This document shows positions 26,312 through 32,882 of a stretch of 41,360 nucleotides of DNA, one piece after another (position 1 is the first letter of the stretch; each line of letters opens with the position of its first letter). Position numbers and translations under genes: made by a program. The notes beneath the pieces are model-generated. The model did no database searches, had not been told where the DNA came from, and saw only the letters and a program-made list of their open reading frames with translations. Source of the DNA: Phycisphaerales bacterium (GTDB taxonomy: Bacteria > Planctomycetota > Phycisphaerae > Phycisphaerales > UBA1924); assembly GCA_016742055.1 (NCBI GenBank), contig JACVCK010000002.1, positions 1 to 41,360 on the forward strand, written 5' to 3'.

Positions 26312-26385
26312 GGGCCTGTAGCTCAGCTGGCTAGAGCGCACCCCTGATAAGGGTGAGGTCGGAGGTTCGAGTCCTCTCAGGCCCA
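26312..26385 (+). tRNA. tRNA-Ile (anticodon GAT)
   Basis: Full cloverleaf of 74 bases: acceptor GGGCCTG/CAGGCCC, D-arm GCTC/GAGC, anticodon stem CACCC/GGGTG with loop CTGATAA (anticodon GAT), T-arm GGAGG and CCTCT (first pair G-T) around TTCGAGT, discriminator A. CCA is not encoded. It is a stand-alone gene, not in an rRNA operon here. Confidence 0.97.
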
Positions 26386-26393
26386 TTCCGTCC

Positions 26394-26422
26394 GGCTCCG
26401 AGGCGTACCTCGGGGCCTTTTT
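26394..26422 (+). terminator. Rho-independent terminator after tRNA-Ile
   Basis: 10-bp stem GGCTCCGAGG (26394-26403) with loop CGTA and CCTCGGGGCC (26408-26417), one G-T pair, followed by TTTTT. It ends the tRNA transcript 9 bases after the tRNA and lies ahead of the MoxR start at 26455. Confidence 0.88.
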
Positions 26423-26454
26423 CGTGGCCATCGCCGCCTCCGGAGGGCTCGCCC

Positions 26455-27513
26455 GTGCCCGAATCGACGCCGCAGTCCGGTCCGCGCAGCGCGGACGAAG
26501 CCCGCGCCGCCGCCGAGGCGTTCCGCGCCGATTACCAGTCGGTCCGCGACGAGATCGGGCGCGTGATCGTCGGGCACGGCGAGATCGTGGACGGCGTGCT
26601 GACGTGCCTCTTCGCCGGAGGGCACGCGCTGCTCGAGGGCGTGCCGGGGCTCGGCAAGACGCTGCTGGTGCGATCCCTGGCGGGCGCGCTGCACCTGCGG
26701 TTCAGCCGCATTCAGTTCACGCCGGACCTCATGCCCTCGGACGTGACCGGCACGACGATCGTGTCGGAGACGTCGGAGGGCCGGCGGTTCGTGTTCCAGC
26801 GGGGGCCGATCTTCGCGCAGATCGTGCTGGCGGACGAGATCAACCGCGCCACGCCCAAGACGCAGTCGGCGCTGCTGGAGGCGATGCAGGAGCGGAGCGT
26901 CACCGTCGGCGGCACGACGCACGCGCTCGACAAGCCCTTCTTCGTCATGGCGACGCAGAACCCCATCGAGCAGGAGGGCACGTACCCCTTGCCCGAGGCG
27001 CAACTCGACCGCTTCTTCTTCAAACTCGTCGTGGGCTATTCGGGGCGCGCCGACCTGGCCGAGATCCTGCGCCGGACCACCTCCGAAGCGGCCTCGGACG
27101 TGCGTCCGGTCCTCGACGCCGAGCGGCTCCTCGCCCACCAGACGCTGGTCCGGCGCGTGGCGATGGCGGCGCACGTGCAGGACTACGCGGTGCGGCTCAC
27201 GCTCGCCACGCACCCGAGCAAGTCGGCGTTCACCGCCAAGGGCGGGGAGGCGTTCGCGACCCCCATGGTGGACCGGTTCCTCCGCATCGGCGCCAGCCCT
27301 CGCGCGGCGCAGGCGCTGGCGCTGGGCGCCAAGGTGCGCGCGCTGCTCGACGGCCGGGGCGCGGCGTCGATCGACGACATCCGCGCCGTCGCCCTTCCGG
27401 CGCTCCGCCACCGCGTCCTGCTGAACTTCGAGGGCGAGGCCGAGGGCGTGACGACCGACGCGGTGATCGAGAACATCGTCGCGACGCTGCCGACGCAGTC
27501 GCCGACGGCGTGA
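26455..27513 (+). CDS. MoxR-family AAA+ ATPase
   Basis: A 352-residue AAA+ chaperone-like ATPase. Walker A GVPGLGKT (62-69), Walker B VLADEIN (124-130), the MoxR hallmark MATQNPIEQEGTYPLPEAQL in the second half of the core, and the C-terminal lid with VALPALRHRVLLNFEGEAEG. MoxR proteins usually sit beside DUF58 and VWA-domain genes and help assemble metal centres or envelope complexes; none of those is next to it here, so this copy is an orphan in the window. GTG 26455 is chosen because CGGAGGG lies 8 bases upstream; the frame is open through the tRNA region, which cannot be coding. It converges on kdsB. Confidence 0.93.
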   Translation: MPESTPQSGPRSADEARAAAEAFRADYQSVRDEIGRVIVGHGEIVDGVLTCLFAGGHALLEGVPGLGKTLLVRSLAGALHLRFSRIQFTPDLMPSDVTGTTIVSETSEGRRFVFQRGPIFAQIVLADEINRATPKTQSALLEAMQERSVTVGGTTHALDKPFFVMATQNPIEQEGTYPLPEAQLDRFFFKLVVGYSGRADLAEILRRTTSEAASDVRPVLDAERLLAHQTLVRRVAMAAHVQDYAVRLTLATHPSKSAFTAKGGEAFATPMVDRFLRIGASPRAAQALALGAKVRALLDGRGAASIDDIRAVALPALRHRVLLNFEGEAEGVTTDAVIENIVATLPTQSPTA

Positions 27514-27545
27514 CGGCGAAGCCGCCGTTCCGACTCTTCGCGGAT

Positions 27546-28310
27546 TCAGAGTTGGCTTCGGGGAGCGCTCGCTTCGCGGGCGGCCCAGCGCCGCACGAAG
27601 GCCTCGTACTGCTCGGGCGTGTCGATGCCGGCGTGGGAGGACTCGCGCACGGCGACGGCGATCGTCCGCCCGTGCTCCAGGGCGCGGAGTTGCTCGAGTT
27701 TCTCCGCCTGCTCCAGCGGCGTTGGAGCGAGCGAGGCGTAGAGGCGCAGGAACGCGCGCCGGTAGACGTACAGACCGACGTGGCGCAGCGGGCGCGCCGA
27801 GGCCGGCGCGTCGCCGTCGCGGTCGAGGGGGATGGGGGCGCGGGAAAAGTACAGCGCGCCGCCGTCGGTCCGCAGGACGACCTTGACCACGTTGGGGTCG
27901 TGGAACTCGGCGGACCCGGCGGGGATCGGGCTGGCGACGGTGGCCATGTCGTGGGCGCCGAGCGCGTGCACGGCGGCGTCGATGATCGCCGGGTCGATCT
28001 CGGGCTCGTCGCCCTGAACGTTGACGATGACGGCGTCGTCGGGAAGGTTCAGGCGCTGCGCCGCCTCGTTGAGCCGCGACGTGCCGTTGGGGTGCTCGCC
28101 GGTCAGCACGGCTTCGACGCCGCTCCGCTGCGCCGCGGCGAGAATCTCCTGGCCGTCGGTGGCGACGACCACACGCGCGACGCTGCCGGCCCGAGCCGCG
28201 GCGTCGGCGACGTGGAGCACAAGCGCCCGCCCGGTACGGTCGGCGAGGGCCTTGCGCGGGAAGCGGGTGGATCCGAGCCGCGCGGGGATGATGGCGACGG
28301 CGCGGTGCAT
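27546..28310 (-). CDS. kdsB: 3-deoxy-manno-octulosonate cytidylyltransferase (KdsB-type)
   Basis: Activates Kdo (or a related 8-carbon sugar) with CTP for lipopolysaccharide. The 254 residues have IIPARLGSTRFPRKAL (7-22), NVQGDEPEIDP (97-107), HVGLYVYRR and PLEQAEKLEQLRALEHG, all typical. One motif differs: the family's SGTDR..E reads NGTSRLNE (75-82), so the usual Asp is Ser. This could mean altered sugar specificity or just lineage drift. The last 20 residues are basic and variable. It starts at ATG 28310, 8 bases after the stop of the TPR gene, so they are likely co-transcribed. It indicates a Gram-negative-type envelope with Kdo-like sugar. Confidence 0.88.
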   Translation of the reverse strand: MHRAVAIIPARLGSTRFPRKALADRTGRALVLHVADAAARAGSVARVVVATDGQEILAAAQRSGVEAVLTGEHPNGTSRLNEAAQRLNLPDDAVIVNVQGDEPEIDPAIIDAAVHALGAHDMATVASPIPAGSAEFHDPNVVKVVLRTDGGALYFSRAPIPLDRDGDAPASARPLRHVGLYVYRRAFLRLYASLAPTPLEQAEKLEQLRALEHGRTIAVAVRESSHAGIDTPEQYEAFVRRWAAREASAPRSQL

Positions 28311-28318
28311 GGCGGCGC

Positions 28319-29818
28319 TCAGGCGGACTTGAGTTCGCGGACGAGCGACTGAAGGGCGTCGCGCCGCGCGCGGATGTCGCGGTAGTTGATCTGCTGCATC
28401 GCGATGCCGGAGGCGACTTTGTAGGCCTCCTCCGCCACGGCGGCCTCTCCGTGCGCGCGGGCCTTGGCCTCCATCGCCTGCATCAGCCAGTATCGGACGT
28501 CCAGGCCCAACTCGTCGTTGGAGACTTCGAGCGAATCCAAGGCCCGGCGCAGGGTGTCCACCGCCTCGTCCGACCAGCCCATCTTGAGGAAGGACTGGCC
28601 GAGGTAGTTGAGCGCGCGCCCGCGGGACTTCGGGTCGTTCTGCGCCTCCTGAAAGAGCGCGATGGCCTGCTCCGATTCGCCGAGTTGGAAGTGGCGCACG
28701 CCCAGTTCGTACTTGAACGTGAGGTCCGTCGGGTTGTTCTCGACGCGCAGCGCCAGTTCCTGCATCTCCAGCCGTATGAACGCCTCCTTGGCCGAATTGA
28801 ACTTCTCGAGGGCGGCGGCGTCGTCGGGGTTCTTCTCGGCGGCCTCGCGGAGCGCCGAGAGCCGGCGCCGGGCCACGCGCACGCGGATGTCCCCGGCGGT
28901 CTGGCGGAACCGGAACTCCTTGAACTCGTTCCAGGCCTTCATCAGCAGTTCGTACGCGGCCTTCTCGTCCTCGGGACGGCCGCGTTCCTGCAGCGTGCGG
29001 GCGTAGCGGGCGACGGCGTTGCGGTCGCTCGGGCGGGATTCGTAGTCGGCCTTCGCGGCGTTGACGACGCGGTCGGCGGCGTCCTCGGTCTTGGTGAGGC
29101 GGGATTCCTCTTCGAGCAGTCGCTGCTGCTTGGCGTCGCGGATGTTCGCGCGGAAGCCGCCTTCCTGCGTGTTCTCGTACCCGCCCCGCGACATGGTCAT
29201 CTGGGCGGCGAGGTTGCGGACCTCGGCCTGGAGGTTGGCGTCGGAGGGGTCCACCTGGAGCGCGAACTCGCCGGAGCGGACCGCGAGGTCGAACGCCTGG
29301 AGTTTCTTGAAGGCCTCCATCATCTTGAGGAAGGTCTCCTTCTTGGGTTTGTCGCGCATCGCCATCGGCAGGGCACGCTCGCCGATCCAGTAGCCCGGCT
29401 CCTGCAGGTCGGCCTTGGCCGCGGCCTCGAGCGCCTTGAGCGCGAGCGAGGCGTCGGCCGGCTTCACGCCCCAGAACAGAAGGGCCTCGAGGTAGCGCTC
29501 GACCGGCTCGCGCCCGCCAAAGTTCTTCGCCTGCTCCTTGCTCGGCTTGTCGCGCTTCTCAGCGGTGGCGTACGCCTGCGCGGACTGGAAGAACGACTCC
29601 AGACCCGACATGCTCTGCGGGTCCATGCGAAGGCCCTGCAGCCACAGAGTGGCGGCGTACTCGTAGTTGGACGCCTCGTGCACGGTGCGGGCGTGGTTGA
29701 AGAACCTCGCGGCCTTGGCGGGATCGCCCCCGCCCCCGGCTCCGTTCGGCGTGGATTCGCCGGACTGGTCTTCCGCGGCGCCGCCCTCTTCAGACTTCTT
29801 CCGGCCAAAGATCGCCAA
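28319..29818 (-). CDS. TPR-like helical repeat protein, unknown function
   Basis: A 499-residue cytosolic protein (no signal peptide) almost wholly helical. After an acidic Gly-rich lead (residues 1-30, beginning MAIFGRKKSEEGG), pairs of helices with TPR character recur, for example ASNYEYAATLWLQGLRMDP (49-67), FDLAVRSGEFALQVDPSDAN, and near the end YELGVRHFQLGESEQAIALF and GRALNYLGQSFLKMGWSDEA. A central 200-260 region rich in Lys, Glu and Arg is likely coiled coil. The start is TTG at 29816-29818, supported by GGAG 6 bases upstream. It sits directly upstream of kdsB. I recognise no specific family beyond TPR; it may act as a scaffold. Confidence 0.8.
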   Translation of the reverse strand: MAIFGRKKSEEGGAAEDQSGESTPNGAGGGGDPAKAARFFNHARTVHEASNYEYAATLWLQGLRMDPQSMSGLESFFQSAQAYATAEKRDKPSKEQAKNFGGREPVERYLEALLFWGVKPADASLALKALEAAAKADLQEPGYWIGERALPMAMRDKPKKETFLKMMEAFKKLQAFDLAVRSGEFALQVDPSDANLQAEVRNLAAQMTMSRGGYENTQEGGFRANIRDAKQQRLLEEESRLTKTEDAADRVVNAAKADYESRPSDRNAVARYARTLQERGRPEDEKAAYELLMKAWNEFKEFRFRQTAGDIRVRVARRRLSALREAAEKNPDDAAALEKFNSAKEAFIRLEMQELALRVENNPTDLTFKYELGVRHFQLGESEQAIALFQEAQNDPKSRGRALNYLGQSFLKMGWSDEAVDTLRRALDSLEVSNDELGLDVRYWLMQAMEAKARAHGEAAVAEEAYKVASGIAMQQINYRDIRARRDALQSLVRELKSA

Positions 29819-29956
29819 ACGCTGCTCCGTGGTGGTGACGAGGAACGATGAGGGGCCGCGACGGGCTTGGCCTGATCCAGCCCATGCTACATCCGGCCCA
29901 TGCTACGGGCCGGTTCCGGAGACCGTCAAAGGCCCTGCGGGGCGGAATCCGGGCCC

Positions 29957-29962
29957 TACACT
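29957..29962 (+). promoter_or_regulatory. Candidate -10 box (TACACT) for def-fmt, leaderless layout
   Basis: TACACT ends 9 bases before the TTG start at 29972; no Shine-Dalgarno is present. The identical hexamer stands 7 bases before the sigma-factor ATG at 37778. Two copies of GCCCATGCTAC (29880-29890 and 29896-29906) lie upstream and could belong to the divergent TPR gene's promoter. Confidence 0.4.
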
Positions 29963-29971
29963 CTGGCCACC

Positions 29972-30532
29972 TTGAAGATTGACGCCCTCCGCATCGTGAA
30001 CTACCCCTCGCCCGTGCTGCTGCAGCGCGCGGCGGAGGTCGGCGCCGTCACCGACCAGATCAGGGCCGTCGCGGCGCGGATGGTGGAGTTGATGAGGGAA
30101 GCGGACGGGATCGGGCTCGCGGCGCCGCAGGTCGGCCTGTCGGTGCGCCTGTTCGTCGTGGACGTCCCCCCCACCGACGACGGGGAGCGGTCGCTGGGGA
30201 GCGACCCCGCGACGGCGACGCGCGGGCCGATGGTGTTCATTAACCCGACGCTGCACGCGCCCGAGGGGGCGCCGGAGCCGATGGAGGAGGGCTGCCTGTC
30301 GCTGCCGGACATCCGGGGCGACGTGCTGCGCCCGCCGGTGGTGACGGTGCGGGCGCTCAACGAGCGGGGCGAGCCGTTCGAGATGCGCTGCGGCGGGCTG
30401 CTGTCGCGCTGCGTGCAGCACGAGTTTGACCATTTGGAGGGCGTCCTGATCATCTTCCGGATGACGCAGATGTCGCGCCTGAAGTCGCGCTCTGCGGTGC
30501 GGGACCTCGAGAAGGCGGCGGGCGCGCGATGA
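29972..30532 (+). CDS. def: Peptide deformylase
   Basis: Removes the N-formyl group from new proteins using a metal ion. The 186 residues have all three family motifs: GIGLAAPQ (46-53), EGCLS (106-110, metal ligand Cys108) and QHEFDH (149-154, metal ligands His150 and His154, catalytic Glu151). An insertion of about 15 residues (PPTDDGERSLGSDPATATRG, about 66-85) precedes the second half. TTG 29972 is chosen because the conserved N-terminus begins just after it and a -10 box stands 9 bases upstream; the frame is open to 29900 but unsupported. Its TGA overlaps the fmt ATG (30529-30532), so the two opposing enzymes of formyl-Met metabolism are coupled. Confidence 0.94.
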   Translation: MKIDALRIVNYPSPVLLQRAAEVGAVTDQIRAVAARMVELMREADGIGLAAPQVGLSVRLFVVDVPPTDDGERSLGSDPATATRGPMVFINPTLHAPEGAPEPMEEGCLSLPDIRGDVLRPPVVTVRALNERGEPFEMRCGGLLSRCVQHEFDHLEGVLIIFRMTQMSRLKSRSAVRDLEKAAGAR

Positions 30533-31548
30533 ACGTCGTGTTCCTGGGTTCGGGCGCGTTCGGGCTGCCGACGCTGCGGGCGCTGGCGCAGGCGCACAGC
30601 GTGGTGGGGATTGTCACGCAGCCGGACAAGCCCGCGGGGCGCGCGATGGAGCCGACGGCCACGCCCGTCGGCGCTTGGGCGGCGGAGCATCTGCCGCAGG
30701 TCCCGCTCCTGAAGCCCGAGCGGATCAACGCGCCGGAGGCCGTCGCGCAGGTCCGCGGATTTCCGGCGTCGGCGTGGGTGGTGATCGCCTACGGGCAGAA
30801 ACTGGGCGCCGAACTGCTCCAAGACGCATTCGCCGTGAACCTGCACGCCTCGCTCCTGCCCCGCTGGCGGGGCGCGGCGCCGATTCATCACGCCGTGCTG
30901 GCGGGCGACGTGGAGACGGGCAACTCGGTGATCGCGCTGGCCGAGAAGATGGACGCGGGGCGCGTGTTCGCGCAGTCGCGCCGGCCGATCGGCGCGGCGC
31001 AGACGACCGGTGAACTGCACGACCTGCTGGCGGAGGACGGGGCGCCGCTCGTGCTGGGGGTCCTGGAGGAGCGCGAACAGGGCCGCGAATCGGGCCGCGA
31101 GCAGGACGGCGCGCTGGCCACGGCGGCGCCCAAACTCTCGCGGGCGGACGCGTGGGTGGACTTTGCCCGCTCGGCGGACCAGGTGCGCCGGCGGGTGAAC
31201 GGCCTGTCCCCCTGGCCGGGGGTCTCGGTGAAACTGGGGGAAACGACGCTGAAACTCCTGCGAGCGGAACTCGACGGCGCGCCCGCCGAACAAGCGGCGG
31301 GTGCGGCCGGCGGTTCGTCCGGGGATGCGAATCCCCACCGCCGGCCCTTTTCATCGGGAGCGCTCATGGACGCGGATCGGGGCGTGGTCGCGTGCGGCGA
31401 CGGCGCGGCGGTGCGATTGCTGGAGGTGCAGCCCTCGGGCAAGCGCGCGATGTCGTGGGCCGAGTTCGCGCGCGGGCGCAGGATGGAGCCCGGCGGTACG
31501 CTGGTCCCCGACGTCGCCCCGCCCTCGGCTCCCCCTGCACTCCCGTGA
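30529..31548 (+). CDS. fmt: Methionyl-tRNA formyltransferase
   Basis: Formylates initiator Met-tRNA with 10-formyl-THF. The 339 residues have the N-terminal formyltransferase fold with the catalytic Asn104, His106 and Asp142 (VNLHASLLPRWRGAAPI, 103-119; EKMDAGR), and the C-terminal OB-like domain with LLEVQPSGKRAMSW. Two low-complexity inserts are seen: an Arg/Glu/Gly stretch around 180-193 and a Gly/Ala/Ser/Pro stretch around 247-275. The second is encoded by a terminator-shaped hairpin (31305-31351). Translation is coupled at both ends: ATGA with def and GTGA with the next gene. Confidence 0.94.
   Translation: MNVVFLGSGAFGLPTLRALAQAHSVVGIVTQPDKPAGRAMEPTATPVGAWAAEHLPQVPLLKPERINAPEAVAQVRGFPASAWVVIAYGQKLGAELLQDAFAVNLHASLLPRWRGAAPIHHAVLAGDVETGNSVIALAEKMDAGRVFAQSRRPIGAAQTTGELHDLLAEDGAPLVLGVLEEREQGRESGREQDGALATAAPKLSRADAWVDFARSADQVRRRVNGLSPWPGVSVKLGETTLKLLRAELDGAPAEQAAGAAGGSSGDANPHRRPFSSGALMDADRGVVACGDGAAVRLLEVQPSGKRAMSWAEFARGRRMEPGGTLVPDVAPPSAPPALP
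31305..31351 (+). terminator. Terminator-shaped two-stem hairpin inside fmt
   Basis: Outer 10-bp stem GGCCGGCGGT (31305-31314) with ACCGCCGGCC (31337-31346); inner 6-bp stem GGGGAT/ATCCCC (31321-31326, 31331-31336) closed by the GNRA loop GCGA; then CTTTTC. It is read through in frame as a Gly/Ser/Pro insert of fmt. It has the shape of an intrinsic terminator or attenuator, but could simply be an inserted palindrome. Confidence 0.45.
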
Positions 31549-32168
31549 AGCAATGGACGCTCTGGGATCTGCTCACCGGCCAACGCGCCAAGTCGCGCCG
31601 CAAGCCGCCCCGCGCGAAGCCACCGGCGCCCAAACCGCACCGGCGCAAGCCGGGCCGCGTCACCGCGCTCGTTGAACCCGTCCCCGCCGCGCCATCCACC
31701 CGCAAGGGCGGCATGCAGGACCGCTACGACGCGATGACGCGCGAACTCCTCGCCACCTACGGCGTGCGCGTCCGCAAGTGGCGCTCGTCCATGTCCGGAG
31801 TCGCGTGGGAGGTCTACTACCAGGACGGCAAGACCGTCCGGCTGATCGAAGCCCCGCGCCCCAAAGGCCCCATGTCCGCCGCCGTCTTCCTCCACGAGAT
31901 CGGCCACCACGCCATCGGCTTCCACCGCTACAAGCCCCGCTGCCTCGAAGAGCACAAGGCCTGGGAATGGGCGCTGGAGGAAATGCGCCGCCGCAACCTG
32001 AACATCACGCCCGCTGTCGAGAAACGCGTGCAGGCGTCGATGCGCTACGCGATCGGCAAGGCGACACGGCGCGGGATCAAGGCGCTGCCGGCGGAGATGG
32101 CGCCGTATGTTGATCAGCCGACGGGAGTACGGACGAAAGACAGGAGCGTGCGCAATGGCGGACTTTGA
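31545..32168 (+). CDS. Small predicted zinc metallopeptidase (HExxH), unknown family
   Basis: A 207-residue protein. The first 55 residues are very basic and Pro-rich (RRKPPRAKPPAPKPHRRKPG). The core has SAAVFLHEIGHHAIGF (111-126), a HExxH zinc site with His117, Glu118 and His121, followed 14 residues later by CLEEHKAWEWALEEM (133-147), where a Glu (135, 136 or 141) could be the third ligand as in gluzincins or the ImmA/IrrE type. There is no membrane segment. GTG 31545 overlaps the fmt TGA (GTGA), which supports coupled translation. The 3' end overlaps the next gene's start by 14 bases. Target unknown; the link to def and fmt may be only positional. Confidence 0.7.
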   Translation: MKQWTLWDLLTGQRAKSRRKPPRAKPPAPKPHRRKPGRVTALVEPVPAAPSTRKGGMQDRYDAMTRELLATYGVRVRKWRSSMSGVAWEVYYQDGKTVRLIEAPRPKGPMSAAVFLHEIGHHAIGFHRYKPRCLEEHKAWEWALEEMRRRNLNITPAVEKRVQASMRYAIGKATRRGIKALPAEMAPYVDQPTGVRTKDRSVRNGGL

Positions 32169-32823
32169 AAGCTGGATACTCGATTTTCCATCGCGAGTAG
32201 GCGACGTTTACGACAAATCGAGAGGGATCGCCGCGAAAGACTTGGATCGCCGTGTCACTCGCCTCATTATGGCGTTGTACCCTACAGTGCTGATCGCCTG
32301 CGAAAGACTTGATCTATTTGCAAAAGTCGACAAGCCGACACACAAGCGCCACAAATCCGGCGATGCGGTCGAGTTCTCCGATCTACGCGAAAAGTTTCTG
32401 AGCCTGAAACAAACGCGCCTCGCGGAATGGCTTGAAGTGCCAGAGACTTGTGATCAGATCAAATGGTTGTCGGAGCAGCCAGCCTCCGATCATGTCCGGC
32501 CTTGGGAATCTTGGGAGCATAAGGCGACCTGCGGCGGCAGCTGTTTCGTTCCCGAATTCGTCGAGACGGTTCGCCATGCACTTGCCCACGGCAACTTGTG
32601 GACAGTTCCAGATGACAATCAACAGATCAGAGGGCTCTTGGCTGGCAATTTCACGGTATGCAGCAAGCCCGAGGAGCAAAAATGCTCGCTGGTCTTCATG
32701 ACGCTTGACCGTTGGGAACAAGTGTTTTGCAAGTGGCGCCAGTTCCTATCGCACTACAAGACCGAAGTAACTAAGGACCAGAGACTTCGACCGGCATTCG
32801 GTATCGATGGCGAAGCTGCATGA
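32155..32823 (+). CDS. HEPN-like protein on a low-GC island, possible RNase
   Basis: A 222-residue soluble protein, mostly helical by eye. FVETVRHALAHGNLW (135-149) carries R140-x4-H145, the RX4-6H catalytic motif of HEPN-superfamily RNases, in the usual helix context before a turn. An earlier helix (RRVTRLIMALYPTVLIACER, 32-51) would form the other half of the bundle. Start ATG 32155 has AGGAG 8 bases upstream, better than most genes here. Base use differs sharply: 28 of 60 bases at 32161-32220 are G or C, against 44 of 60 at 31561-31620. That points to horizontal acquisition. HEPN proteins occur in toxin-antitoxin, abortive-infection and CRISPR systems; no antitoxin or other partner is next to it. 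The HEPN call rests on this motif alone. Confidence 0.7.
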   Translation: MADFESWILDFPSRVGDVYDKSRGIAAKDLDRRVTRLIMALYPTVLIACERLDLFAKVDKPTHKRHKSGDAVEFSDLREKFLSLKQTRLAEWLEVPETCDQIKWLSEQPASDHVRPWESWEHKATCGGSCFVPEFVETVRHALAHGNLWTVPDDNQQIRGLLAGNFTVCSKPEEQKCSLVFMTLDRWEQVFCKWRQFLSHYKTEVTKDQRLRPAFGIDGEAA

Positions 32824-32882
32824 TCGAGGCAGAAAATGAACGCTTCGCCCGCAATCCGGTCAAGTAGGCGAACCCCCCGAAA

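Noticed and set aside
27513-27528. Small hairpin ACGGCG/CGCCGT after the MoxR gene
   Set aside because: Only 6 bp with no T-run; too weak to call a terminator.
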